Source: Thermodesulfovibrionia bacterium (GTDB lineage Bacteria > Nitrospirota > Thermodesulfovibrionia > UBA6902). From it: a DNA stretch of 64,000 nt. The stretch covers positions 69,481 to 133,480 of the forward strand of contig JAUSMY010000056.1 of NCBI GenBank assembly GCA_030646035.1, written 5' to 3'. The notes beneath the pieces were generated by a model. It made no database searches. It saw nothing but the letters and a program-made list of their open reading frames with translations, and had not been told where the DNA came from. The translations under genes and the position numbers were made by a program. Shown piece after piece: positions 1-8,190 of the stretch (positions are counted from its first letter, which is position 1; every line of letters starts with the position of its first letter).

Positions 1-1
1 T

Positions 2-529
2 GAGGTCATCTTGCCGAATATTGAGGTGTCTGAGGAAATATTGAATGCGTATTTTGATAAGCATAAGGAAAATTATCTTACGCCTGCCCGATATAAAATT
101 CAGGTGATAACCGTAGAGAAGATGGATGAGGCTGCTGAAATACATAGCAGTCTTGTGAAGGGATCGGACTTTTCCTGGCTTGCAAGGATGAGGTCCAAGG
201 ATCAGGCGTCTGCTGAGAAGGGAGGCAGTATAGGCTGGCGTTACATAAGCGAACTTCCTTTGCCGCTTAAGGAAATTATTAATACACTAAAGCCGGGTGA
301 TATCAGCCCTGTTCTTGAGGTGGATTCTTTATTCAGTATCTTTCATATACAGGTGATGGAAGAGCCGCAGGTAAAGGCGTTAAGCGCTGTGAAGCCGGAT
401 GTTTACAGGGCATATATGGCGGAACAGTTTAGTAAGATACATGATAAGAACATAGAGCAGTTAAAGGCAGACACAGAAATATTTATCGATGAAGATGCTG
501 TTAAGGCTTTTGAAAAGGGCTTTAAATAG
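2..529 (+). CDS. PpiC/parvulin-type peptidyl-prolyl isomerase, 5'-truncated by window edge
   Basis: The reading frame is open to the left edge, so the N-terminus (probably signal peptide and SurA-like N domain) is missing. The visible 175 or so residues contain one parvulin rotamase domain (about residues 20-115) with the family hallmarks YKIQVITV, GGSIGWRYISELP and LKPGDISPVLEVD, followed by a helical C-terminal tail. PpiC/SurA proteins speed proline isomerisation of exported polypeptides in the periplasm. It lies 30 bases before a 26-haem cytochrome gene on the same strand, so a role in folding the cytochromes is a reasonable inference, not shown. The first visible start codon (TTG at 11) is probably internal. 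Family assignment is firm; the substrate is unknown. Confidence 0.85.
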   Translation, partial: EVILPNIEVSEEILNAYFDKHKENYLTPARYKIQVITVEKMDEAAEIHSSLVKGSDFSWLARMRSKDQASAEKGGSIGWRYISELPLPLKEIINTLKPGDISPVLEVDSLFSIFHIQVMEEPQVKALSAVKPDVYRAYMAEQFSKIHDKNIEQLKADTEIFIDEDAVKAFEKGFK

Positions 530-559
530 CTTGAAATTTATGTTATATATATAACTCAA

Positions 560-2530
560 ATGGAAAACATCAGATTGAATAAAAAAATATTATTAAGCCT
601 TTTTTCGGTTTTTATCATTGTGAGCCTCTTGATCTCATGTGCCCCGGCTCCCGCAAAGAGTTCAAAGGGACGCTTCAAACCTAAGGAGTGCCTTGATTGT
701 CATAAAGGCATGCTTCCGGAACTTAATAAGAAGGTTGTGCACTCGCCTATGAAGAGCCTTGAATGTGAGAAGTGCCACCTGCGTCACGGACGGCTTACTA
801 TACTGTCACTCGTTGAAAGGGATGAGAAGAAGCTGTGTTTCATATGTCATACTGAGCTGGACTCAAATATTCAGAAGATGTCAAATGTTCATACAATAAT
901 AGTACACGGGAAATGCCTTCCCTGTCATGACCCGCATGCTTCGGACAATAGCCATCTTCAAAAAGAAGCGGGCAATGCTAATTGCCTGTCCTGCCATAAA
1001 GATGAGTCATTCAGCAGGGCAAAGCGCCACAAGCCGCTTGATGACGGCTGTCTTGTATGTCATGCGCCGCATGGTTCTAACTATAAGAACAACCTTATTA
1101 ATGAAGAAGTTAAACTTTGTGAGTCCTGTCATGGTTATACTGAGTCCAAATTTAAGGCTGCGCATAAAAACTACCCTGTTGAGAATGGCAAGTGCACAGG
1201 ATGCCACACGCCTCACACTTCATCCAATGATAAGCTTCTGAGGGAGTCGGTGCATGCCCCGCTTGCAAGCCTTCAGTGTTCTTCCTGTCATAAACCGTAT
1301 AATGACCCAAAACCTTTTGAAACCATTGCCCCTGACGGAGAATTGTGTTACACATGCCACGCAAAGGAGAAGAAAAGTTTTGATACCGCATACACACATC
1401 CTGTGACCAAAGAAGGCAAGTGTATGAGCTGTCACAGCCCTCATGCCTCTGATTTTCCAGCTGTTACATTAAGGGACAAAAATTCCATATGTACTAAATG
1501 TCATACAGACAAGCCTGATATTAAAGTATCTGTTCTTCATAAACCTATCAGTGATAAAGGCTGTACAGCTTGTCATAACCCTCATGCATCAGAGAACCCG
1601 CTTTATCTGAAACTGCCTGAGAAGGAGATATGTTTAAGCTGTCACCCCGGTGTTAAGGAAGAATTGAAGGATGCTGTTTTGCATAAGCCTTTCTCCGGTT
1701 TAGAGTGCACCGGCTGTCATGATTCGCATGGAAGCAATAATCAGTATATGGCCAAGTACCCGGCTGCTGACCTTTGCTATACCTGCCATAAAGACAAGGC
1801 AAAAGATTTTTTCAAAACATATATCCATACCCCTGTTAATAAAAGTGAGTGCTCTTCATGTCATAAGTCACACTCATCTAAATACGCTAATCTTTTGAAT
1901 GGTGATAAGGATAGTATCTGCATGCAATGCCATGAGAGCATGATGCTTCAAATTGAAGAGGGAACAACACATAAGCCTTTCATGGATAAAAAATGCAGTG
2001 CATGTCATGACCCCCATGCAAGTGATAATGAAGGCACTACTGTTACGCCTATGACAGAGCTTTGTTTCAGCTGTCATAAAACAATGGAGGCTGCTTTAAA
2101 TGCCAGCTCTAATAAACACCTTCCGGTAGAGGCGGGTAAGTGTAATTCATGTCATAATCCGCACAAGGGCAAATTAAAAAATCAACTTTTGGCTTCACCT
2201 AATGAGCTCTGTCTAACATGCCATGACCGGATAGTGACAACCACCTCGAGAAAAGGCCATATTTCCATGGAGGTGGGCGATTGTCTAAGCTGTCATATAT
2301 CACACTATTCTGATTCCCCGTATCTCTTAAATGATTCTGACCCATCTTTATGCCTTAAGTGCCATACGGTTGATACTGAGAGGCTCCTCAAGGCACATAG
2401 ATCGCCGCTTAAAGAGATCACTCAGTGCGGCAGCTGCCATGAGCCTCATGTTACAGAAGGCCCGGGGCTACTAAAGAAGGTACTGCATGAGCCCTTTAAC
2501 AGAGGAAAATGTGAGGAATGCCATGAATAA
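560..2530 (+). CDS. 26-haem c-type cytochrome lipoprotein
   Basis: A 656-residue protein with 26 CXXCH motifs, by my count, each expected to bind one covalent haem c. The N-terminus has a lysine pair, a hydrophobic core and a lipobox LISC ending at Cys27, so it should be a lipoprotein. Motifs come in pairs: one of type CxxCHxPHxS followed about 20-25 residues later by LCxxCH, with conserved extra histidines (HKPF, HTPV) that can act as distal haem ligands. This modular layout is that of doubled-CXXCH cytochromes (Pfam Paired_CXXCH / cytochrome c7-like families). The roughly 25 residues per haem suggest a wire-like chain. It overlaps the next cytochrome gene by 8 bases, so the two are probably co-translated. 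Redox partner and final location (periplasm or surface) cannot be read from sequence. Confidence 0.95.
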   Translation: MENIRLNKKILLSLFSVFIIVSLLISCAPAPAKSSKGRFKPKECLDCHKGMLPELNKKVVHSPMKSLECEKCHLRHGRLTILSLVERDEKKLCFICHTELDSNIQKMSNVHTIIVHGKCLPCHDPHASDNSHLQKEAGNANCLSCHKDESFSRAKRHKPLDDGCLVCHAPHGSNYKNNLINEEVKLCESCHGYTESKFKAAHKNYPVENGKCTGCHTPHTSSNDKLLRESVHAPLASLQCSSCHKPYNDPKPFETIAPDGELCYTCHAKEKKSFDTAYTHPVTKEGKCMSCHSPHASDFPAVTLRDKNSICTKCHTDKPDIKVSVLHKPISDKGCTACHNPHASENPLYLKLPEKEICLSCHPGVKEELKDAVLHKPFSGLECTGCHDSHGSNNQYMAKYPAADLCYTCHKDKAKDFFKTYIHTPVNKSECSSCHKSHSSKYANLLNGDKDSICMQCHESMMLQIEEGTTHKPFMDKKCSACHDPHASDNEGTTVTPMTELCFSCHKTMEAALNASSNKHLPVEAGKCNSCHNPHKGKLKNQLLASPNELCLTCHDRIVTTTSRKGHISMEVGDCLSCHISHYSDSPYLLNDSDPSLCLKCHTVDTERLLKAHRSPLKEITQCGSCHEPHVTEGPGLLKKVLHEPFNRGKCEECHE

Positions 2531-3824
2531 AACAATATTCAAACTAATTTCTTTGAGAGCAGGATCAGGAGAGGCGCGGAAATTCTCTTTAATCTTTGCT
2601 TTCATGCTCGCGCTCCATTTGATTTTTTGCAGCTATTCCCATGCTGAGATCAAGCTTAAAGCAAAAGAGCCTGCTTCATGTTATAAATGCCATAATGAAC
2701 TTAAGGAGAGGCTTTCTGATAACTTCACACATTTTCTCTTTAAGCAGGGGAAGTGCAGCACCTGCCATAATCCTCATGTAAGCAAGGACAGGGGGCTTAT
2801 AAGGGGAGATATCAACCCTCTCTGCCTTGGATGTCATGACTCTATTGAAAAGCTGGTAAATAATGCAAGGCAGCATAGCGCTATCAGGGATGGCTTATGT
2901 ACTGGATGTCATGATCCCCATAGCAGTAAGAACAAAGGTCTTATTAAAAAGGATGAAAAGGAGATGTGCCTGGAATGCCATGAGGACCTTAAGTTACAGC
3001 TTGAGCGCGCCTATGCATGCCGCCCATTTAAGAAAGGGGAATGTTCAGCCTGCCATAACGCGCATGGTTCTCAGGAGGCTAATCTCCTGATTGGCGAGCC
3101 GGGCAAGACCTGTAAGAAATGCCATACCTTAATAAACTGTAAGGCTGGTAATGTGTCGATCTCTTCAGTGACCAGGAATATGAATTGTATCTCATGCCAT
3201 TCAGGCCATAGTTCTGATGAGAAAGGCGTGTTAGGCCCTTATGGCCATAAGATGTTTATTTCGAAAGAGTGTGATAAGTGCCATAAGCCATTCAGCGAAG
3301 GCGGTAAAATAACAACTAAGCTTGAAGGCGAGAAGCTCTGTTTAAGCTGCCATAAAGAGGATTCTTTAATTATTGAAGCTGATGTTCATGGGAAAGACTC
3401 CAGTAACTCTTGCTCAATGTGCCATACTCCTCACTCATCAAACAGGAAGGAAATGACCGTAGACGAGGGAATTATGTGCACTAAATGTCATCTGGATACT
3501 GAAAAAAGAACAGTATTTATGGAGAAGGCGCTGAAGTCCGAGAGGGAGTGCGCGCCTATAAAGAACAGGCAATGCTTTGAGTGTCATGTGCCAAAACATT
3601 CCAGCCGGAAACTTAATTTTAGGGAAGATGAGTTCATATTATGCAATGAATGTCATGAGACCCAGCATAAGATCACTCATCCACTCGGCCCCGATGTAAT
3701 AGATGTGCGCAACGGCCAGCCTATCACGTGTATCTCATGTCACAGCATGCACGCTGCCAAAGCTCAGTATATGCTGACACATGATGGTAAACGGACCTTA
3801 TGTATCCAGTGTCATAAATATTGA
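2523..3824 (+). CDS. 16-haem c-type cytochrome, secreted
   Basis: I place the start at ATG 2523: a GAGGAA Shine-Dalgarno lies at 2513-2518, and this start yields a leader (MNKTIFKL, then a hydrophobic stretch ending near SHA/E) typical of Sec export. An in-frame upstream start at 2487 lies deep inside the previous gene and has no such support. I count 16 CXXCH motifs in 433 residues, again alternating CxxCHxPHxS and LCxxCH types. The start overlaps the end of the 26-haem gene, indicating translational coupling and probably a shared complex or pathway. There is no membrane anchor beyond the leader. A soluble periplasmic or secreted electron carrier is the best reading. Confidence 0.93.
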   Translation: MNKTIFKLISLRAGSGEARKFSLIFAFMLALHLIFCSYSHAEIKLKAKEPASCYKCHNELKERLSDNFTHFLFKQGKCSTCHNPHVSKDRGLIRGDINPLCLGCHDSIEKLVNNARQHSAIRDGLCTGCHDPHSSKNKGLIKKDEKEMCLECHEDLKLQLERAYACRPFKKGECSACHNAHGSQEANLLIGEPGKTCKKCHTLINCKAGNVSISSVTRNMNCISCHSGHSSDEKGVLGPYGHKMFISKECDKCHKPFSEGGKITTKLEGEKLCLSCHKEDSLIIEADVHGKDSSNSCSMCHTPHSSNRKEMTVDEGIMCTKCHLDTEKRTVFMEKALKSERECAPIKNRQCFECHVPKHSSRKLNFREDEFILCNECHETQHKITHPLGPDVIDVRNGQPITCISCHSMHAAKAQYMLTHDGKRTLCIQCHKY

Positions 3825-3834
3825 TGTTTATCAA

Positions 3835-3850
3835 TGGCATTTTCTTTGCT
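3835..3850 (+). promoter_or_regulatory. Sigma-54 (-24/-12) promoter
   Basis: The sequence TGGCATTTTCTTTGCT matches the sigma-54 consensus TGGCAC-N5-TTGCW, with the invariant GG (3836-3837) and GC (3848-3849) exactly 10 bases apart. It lies 42 bases before the ATG of the next cytochrome gene, directly after the previous stop codon, a good position for a promoter. It implies control by an enhancer-binding activator. No enhancer site was identified upstream because that region is coding. Confidence 0.65.
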
Positions 3851-3891
3851 ATATCTCTCAATTATTCAAGAAGATATTTTAAAAATATCTT

Positions 3892-4917
3892 ATGAGATCA
3901 GTATTTTTATTACTAATATGCCTCTTAAGTACAGAGTTTTTTTTTATAGGTGATGTAAGCGCGGACATGACCGGAAGCTTATGTACTGACTGCCATACTA
4001 TTCATAATAGTGAGGGCAATCAGCCTGCAACATTTGACGGCAGCTGGGCTCCGTATCTGGCACTGTTACGGGGTTCATGTGAAGGGTGCCATACTTCTAC
4101 TTCAGCCTCTGTATGGCAGAGTTCTATAGCCGGCGCACCCATCGTATATAATTCGCTTGAACCCTCATACGGCAGTAAAGGCCTTTCAGGCGGGAATTTT
4201 TATTATACGAGCACAGCTTCTGATGAGCACGGACATAACATATTCTCATCAAACCCTGACAGCAGTTTAGGCAATATCCCTCCCGGAGGTTTGGATATTG
4301 GACAGCAGTTGAACTGCTCTGGAACATATGGCTGTCACGGGCATAACGGAAGGCAGAGCGGAGATACTGCGATAGATGACCAGCTGATTGCCGTAATGGG
4401 CGGCCATCACGGTCTTAGTTCTCCTATGACAGGCAGCATTGCCGAGGTCTCTAAAAGCTACAGGTTCCTCCTTGGTATAAAGGGAGTTGAAGATCCAGAT
4501 TGGGAGCATGACAATGTCAACACGAGTCATAATGAGTATCAGGGGTCCACAGCAGGCTCGACAGATACAATAAGTTATTTATGTGCTGAGTGCCACGGTA
4601 ATTTCCACACATGGGAAGGCACTGAGGTTGGTACTGCTTCACCATGGCTAAGGCATCCGACAGATGTTTTGCTGCCTGCGTCTGGTGAATACGCAGCATA
4701 TACTAATTACAGTTTATTATCACCGGTTGCCAGGCAATCTCCTGACCTGGTTGCTGATACGACTTTGGTTAATCTTGGAAGCGATACTATCATGTGTCTT
4801 TCATGTCATAGGGCGCATGCTTCACCTTACGATAAGATGCTGAGGTGGGACTACAAAAATTCGACATTATCTACCGCGCTTTCCGGCTGTAACGTATGCC
4901 ATACATCAAAGGATTAA
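3892..4917 (+). CDS. Pentahaem (possibly hexahaem) c-type cytochrome, secreted
   Basis: 341 residues with a Sec leader ending about VSA/D (residue 24). Five standard CXXCH motifs (CTDCH, CEGCH, CAECH, CLSCH, CNVCH) flank a long haem-poor middle of about 150 residues. That middle holds one expanded motif, CSGTYGCH (CX5CH), which might bind a sixth haem if the haem lyase tolerates it. The lower haem density and Ser/Gly/Thr-rich inserts differ from the wire-like cytochromes upstream. They resemble Geobacter-type secreted cytochromes with non-haem domains. It stands behind its own sigma-54 promoter and is followed after 7 bases by a similar gene, so the two form an operon. Function beyond electron transfer is unknown. 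Confidence 0.9.
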   Translation: MRSVFLLLICLLSTEFFFIGDVSADMTGSLCTDCHTIHNSEGNQPATFDGSWAPYLALLRGSCEGCHTSTSASVWQSSIAGAPIVYNSLEPSYGSKGLSGGNFYYTSTASDEHGHNIFSSNPDSSLGNIPPGGLDIGQQLNCSGTYGCHGHNGRQSGDTAIDDQLIAVMGGHHGLSSPMTGSIAEVSKSYRFLLGIKGVEDPDWEHDNVNTSHNEYQGSTAGSTDTISYLCAECHGNFHTWEGTEVGTASPWLRHPTDVLLPASGEYAAYTNYSLLSPVARQSPDLVADTTLVNLGSDTIMCLSCHRAHASPYDKMLRWDYKNSTLSTALSGCNVCHTSKD

Positions 4918-4924
4918 TTACTAT

Positions 4925-6232
4925 ATGAAAATAAACATAAATATTGACCGCAGAATATTTTCATTAATGCCATTCTTATGTATATGTGTTCTGTTTTTCT
5001 TTTGCTTAAATCCTGACTATGCGGGAGCGGGAGCTTATCTTAGCTCTGCACATGGAAATTCTTCCTATGGAGCAAAACGAACTGCTTCAGGGTTTCCTGC
5101 CGATTATCCAAAAGGCTTATGTGCCCACTGTCATGAACAGCATGCAAGCGTAAATAATTCTGAACCTGGCCCGTCTGGCGGAGCACCTTCAGCGTACGAA
5201 CTTTTTTATGATAATCATATATCCCAGACTGACGGGATCTGTTATGAGTGTCATAAGGATTCGGGGTCTTATCAAACAGGCGGGAGCATCGTTAACAGAA
5301 GCTATAGTTACAGGGCAGGGGGATGGTCCTCAGACACTGTGAATGACATTCTTGAGGCATTTTCATTCAGCTCACCTGATTCATCGCATAACCTTGATGA
5401 TATCAGGACATTTACTACAGGCAGATGGGGATATACTGCAAATTCTAATCCCTGTGCTGCGTGCCACAATCCGCATTCTTCGCAGGGAGACCCGGCGAAT
5501 GCCGCGAATAGCACCAAAAGTGATGCAACACGCGGCTGGATTGTGTCACGCCCATCTCTGCACAGTACTGACAATAATGCATGGGGTTTATTGGGGGATG
5601 TTGCAGGTGAGAGGATGAGTATATATAACTATCAGGCGCCATATTGTTATAGTACAACAACTAATTATGAACCTGACGGCTCAACTACGATACAGGATGG
5701 CTCAAACCTTACTGATTTTGTTTCATTCTGTTCAGATTGCCATAACAATACAAACACCATAAACAGCACTGCTCTCGGCAGAAATATCTATCAGTTCAAC
5801 TGGAATACTGAGCAGCATGGTGGCGGTGCGGCAAGTTATGGCTGTGCAGATATTCTACCGCCTTATCAGGTGTCCCAGTGCGGGACATACGTGCTTTCCT
5901 GCACTGACTGTCATGAGCCTCATGGTTCCCCGAATTTAATGCTGATAAGAAAAGAGGTCAATGGAGCAGAGGTAACTGTAGATGATGAAACAGGAGTGGG
6001 CCCTTTTGACAGAGTAAACACAGAATGGATGTCATTATGTGCGAGATGTCATGATGGGTTGGATACTACTGATGGCAACCATACACATCCGTTCTTTATC
6101 CCTCCTCAAGTTTCCGGCTGTTCGTCATTTCAATGCCATGAGGCAGGGGATGCTTACAGGGTATGTACAGAATGTCATTCTCATGGGAACCAGGATATAG
6201 ATGGTACGCCGTTTGGCGAACCTCTGTTATGA
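4925..6232 (+). CDS. Hepta/octahaem c-type cytochrome, secreted
   Basis: 435 residues, Sec leader (cleavage near DYAGA), seven CXXCH motifs (CAHCH, CYECH, CAACH, CSDCH, CTDCH, CARCH, CTECH) and one expanded motif CSSFQCH (CX4CH). Architecture matches the preceding gene: haem clusters at the ends and long Ser/Asn/Thr-rich loops between them, for example around residues 190-300. The CX4CH motif is followed by acidic and aromatic residues and then a normal motif, as in Geobacter cytochromes where CX4CH-type sites are predicted to hold haem. It is cotranscribed with the gene before it (7-base gap). It is probably a periplasmic or outer-surface carrier; no anchor is visible. Confidence 0.9.
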   Translation: MKININIDRRIFSLMPFLCICVLFFFCLNPDYAGAGAYLSSAHGNSSYGAKRTASGFPADYPKGLCAHCHEQHASVNNSEPGPSGGAPSAYELFYDNHISQTDGICYECHKDSGSYQTGGSIVNRSYSYRAGGWSSDTVNDILEAFSFSSPDSSHNLDDIRTFTTGRWGYTANSNPCAACHNPHSSQGDPANAANSTKSDATRGWIVSRPSLHSTDNNAWGLLGDVAGERMSIYNYQAPYCYSTTTNYEPDGSTTIQDGSNLTDFVSFCSDCHNNTNTINSTALGRNIYQFNWNTEQHGGGAASYGCADILPPYQVSQCGTYVLSCTDCHEPHGSPNLMLIRKEVNGAEVTVDDETGVGPFDRVNTEWMSLCARCHDGLDTTDGNHTHPFFIPPQVSGCSSFQCHEAGDAYRVCTECHSHGNQDIDGTPFGEPLL

Positions 6233-6251
6233 TAAGCAAAGGAGGTATGTT

Positions 6252-6527
6252 ATGCATAAATTAGTATCAATAATCCTGATTGTTTTTATATTAGTTGCAG
6301 GTGTAATTACTTACTCTGTATCAGAGACCGCAAGATCTTCGGTTATGTTGGAGCAGAATATTAAAGATAATATGGACGCACATATTGAAAAAGTAAAGCG
6401 CAAAAACCCGGCGCGATACCAGGCTATGATGGAAAGGGCTAATGATACTGTTACAGAATGTCTTAGTTGTCATATTGAACTGGTAGAGAGTAAGGAAAAT
6501 AAAACAAGAAAGTTTCCTGTGAAGTAA
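6252..6527 (+). CDS. Small monohaem c-type cytochrome with N-terminal membrane segment
   Basis: A start at ATG 6252 is chosen because GGAGG (6241-6245) sits 6 bases upstream and yields a clean leader/anchor (MHKLVSIILIVFILVAGVI). The product has 91 residues with one CXXCH (CLSCH, about residue 70) near the C-terminus, preceded by a charged helical stretch. It may stay anchored by the uncleaved N-terminal helix, with the haem in the periplasm. It closes the pair of cytochrome genes before it, 19 bases downstream. Not a recognised named family; small monohaem proteins of this kind are often electron shuttles or accessory subunits. Confidence 0.8.
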   Translation: MHKLVSIILIVFILVAGVITYSVSETARSSVMLEQNIKDNMDAHIEKVKRKNPARYQAMMERANDTVTECLSCHIELVESKENKTRKFPVK

Positions 6528-6701
6528 GTTATCTTGAATCCCCCGATTTTCTCTGCAAATAACAGACAATTCAATAGTCTGCATCACGTAATTATTTAAG
6601 AGTTTTTTCAATGGTTATGTGGGAAAATTCACGAATATGTGTCTTATGACGCATTTAATGCCTTTTTTGTCTAATATTTAAACAAAAAACAACATATTTT
6701 C

Positions 6702-6717
6702 AGGCATATTTATTGCT
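6702..6717 (+). promoter_or_regulatory. Probable sigma-54 promoter of the receiver gene
   Basis: AGGCATATTTATTGCT has GG (6703-6704) and GC (6715-6716) with the required 10-base gap and a good TTGCT -12 box; the -24 box departs from consensus only in its first base. It lies 24 bases before the response-regulator ATG. The rest of the 213-base gap (6528-6740) is AT-rich and contains only a weak 5-bp inverted repeat (CAGAC/GTCTG near 6571-6590). Confidence 0.5.
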
Positions 6718-6740
6718 TATAACATATTGTAAGTCAAATT

Positions 6741-7145
6741 ATGAGTCAAACTGATATGCTGGATAATCTGAACAAGAAAAAAATATTGATTGCTGATGAC
6801 GAAGAGCTCATAGTATGGTCTTTAAGAAAATACTTTGAGGCTGATGGTTATCATGTAGACATGGTTCATAACGGCAGTGACGCTCTTATGAGGCTTAAGA
6901 ACAATACTTATAATATTATTGTCACAGACCTCTTTATGCCGGACATGAGCGGTATGGAAGTTTTAATTAAGATGAAAGAGAACGGGATAAGGATACCTGT
7001 TATTATTACATCAGCTTATTTTTCAGAAAAGATAATGTCTGAGATCATGAATGAAGGAGCATTTAAATGTATTAACAAGCCGTTTCAGATGGAAGATGTT
7101 CTTGGCGCGATAAAAGAGGCTGAGCATTTCAGTTATAATTTATAA
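6741..7145 (+). CDS. Stand-alone response-regulator receiver protein
   Basis: 134 residues making one CheY-like receiver domain and nothing else. The acidic pocket (ADDEE, about residues 19-23), the phospho-acceptor aspartate in VTDLFMPDMSG, the switch serine in IITSAY and the lysine in INKPF are all present, so it should be phosphorylatable. There is no output domain, so it must act through protein partners, such as a sigma-54 activator or a kinase relay. It sits alone between two cytochrome groups with its own sigma-54-like promoter. The cognate kinase is not in this window. A link to cytochrome gene control is inferred from position only. Confidence 0.92.
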   Translation: MSQTDMLDNLNKKKILIADDEELIVWSLRKYFEADGYHVDMVHNGSDALMRLKNNTYNIIVTDLFMPDMSGMEVLIKMKENGIRIPVIITSAYFSEKIMSEIMNEGAFKCINKPFQMEDVLGAIKEAEHFSYNL

Positions 7146-7271
7146 TTAACTACACAAGTATTATACTTCAACTAACCCTCGCTGCAATTCACCGATTTAT
7201 AAAGAATGCTTATAACTTTTTAATATCTTTTAAATTCCTTTTCTGTTCATCTGTGTGTATCATAAACCAAT

Positions 7272-8171
7272 TTGTTATCTCAAGTAGCGAAAATATACTT
7301 TATAATTATCTCCATAATTGTGATTACTATGGGATCAGCCGCTGCAAAGGAAATAACGTTTGATACCAATGTTCACTTTACAGGGAACTATTGTGACGAG
7401 TGTCATTCTGAAATACCTGAGAAGGGTAAAGAGAAGCACTTGAAGTATGGCAATGATTACATCAAGACCTGCAGATGCCATGAGTACACACAAGGGACAT
7501 ACATCCATCCTGTTTTTGTAAAACCCTCTGAAAATAAGAAGTCCAGAATACCGGACACATTTCCTTTAGTCGACGGCGAGATTTCCTGTATAACCTGTCA
7601 TGATATTTACCTTCAGTGCCAGGACAGAGTTGTCTTGAAATTATTTAACAGGCGTTTCCTCAGAGGCGGGCCTTTTCTGCATAGGACAGATATGTGTTTT
7701 AACTGTCATGATAAGCATGAGTATGAGCGGCTTAATCCTCATGACCAGATTGATGAACACGGGAACCTGAATGAGAAAAAGTGCCTGTATTGCCACACTG
7801 AGAAACCTGATGAAAAATTTGGGTCATTTAAAGGGGCTTCCTTTGGAAAAGAAGTAAAGCTTATTGGAAAGCTTGAAGTGTTATGTATAAGGTGTCATCC
7901 TAAAAATGAGAAATTACATCCAATAAATGCAAATCATCTTCAGAAACCGTCTTCTGCTACACTGGTAAATATAAAAGAGTCAGAAAAGAAATATCAGGTC
8001 ATTTTGCCCTTAAACAGTGAAGGAGAGATTACATGCGTGACGTGTCATAATCCTCATGAAAAAGGTGTGTTGCCTGTTAAAAAGGCTTCTGCAAAAGGAG
8101 CCAGTGAGAAATACAGGCTTCGTTTATCAGGCATGACCGGTGAGATATGCAGGGCTTGTCATAAGAAATAA
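7272..8171 (+). CDS. Heptahaem c-type cytochrome, secreted
   Basis: 299 residues starting at TTG 7272; this is the only start that keeps the lysine-plus-hydrophobic leader (KIYFIIISIIVITMGSAAA). An ATG at 7329 would leave almost none of it. No good ribosome site precedes it, so the start is uncertain. Seven CXXCH motifs (CDECH, CITCH, CFNCH, CLYCH, CIRCH, CVTCH, CRACH) are spread through the protein. A compressed CRCH (CXCH) near residue 67 stands where an eighth motif would be expected. Resembles the N-terminal part of the 18-haem protein further on (HPVFVKPS...IPD.FPL, then a CXXCH). The following gene starts 19 bases later; the set probably forms one operon down to 11028. Confidence 0.88.
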   Translation: MLSQVAKIYFIIISIIVITMGSAAAKEITFDTNVHFTGNYCDECHSEIPEKGKEKHLKYGNDYIKTCRCHEYTQGTYIHPVFVKPSENKKSRIPDTFPLVDGEISCITCHDIYLQCQDRVVLKLFNRRFLRGGPFLHRTDMCFNCHDKHEYERLNPHDQIDEHGNLNEKKCLYCHTEKPDEKFGSFKGASFGKEVKLIGKLEVLCIRCHPKNEKLHPINANHLQKPSSATLVNIKESEKKYQVILPLNSEGEITCVTCHNPHEKGVLPVKKASAKGASEKYRLRLSGMTGEICRACHKK

Positions 8172-8190
8172 ATCAGATGGAGGTGAAAGT

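Noticed and set aside
2487-2522. Upstream start (2487) for the 16-haem gene
   Set aside because: It adds 12 residues in front of the leader and has no ribosome site; ATG 2523 follows GAGGAA.
560-3824. Repeated CxxCHxPHxS DNA as CRISPR-like or satellite repeats
   Set aside because: Repeats are at protein level only; DNA units vary in sequence and spacing and lie inside open reading frames.
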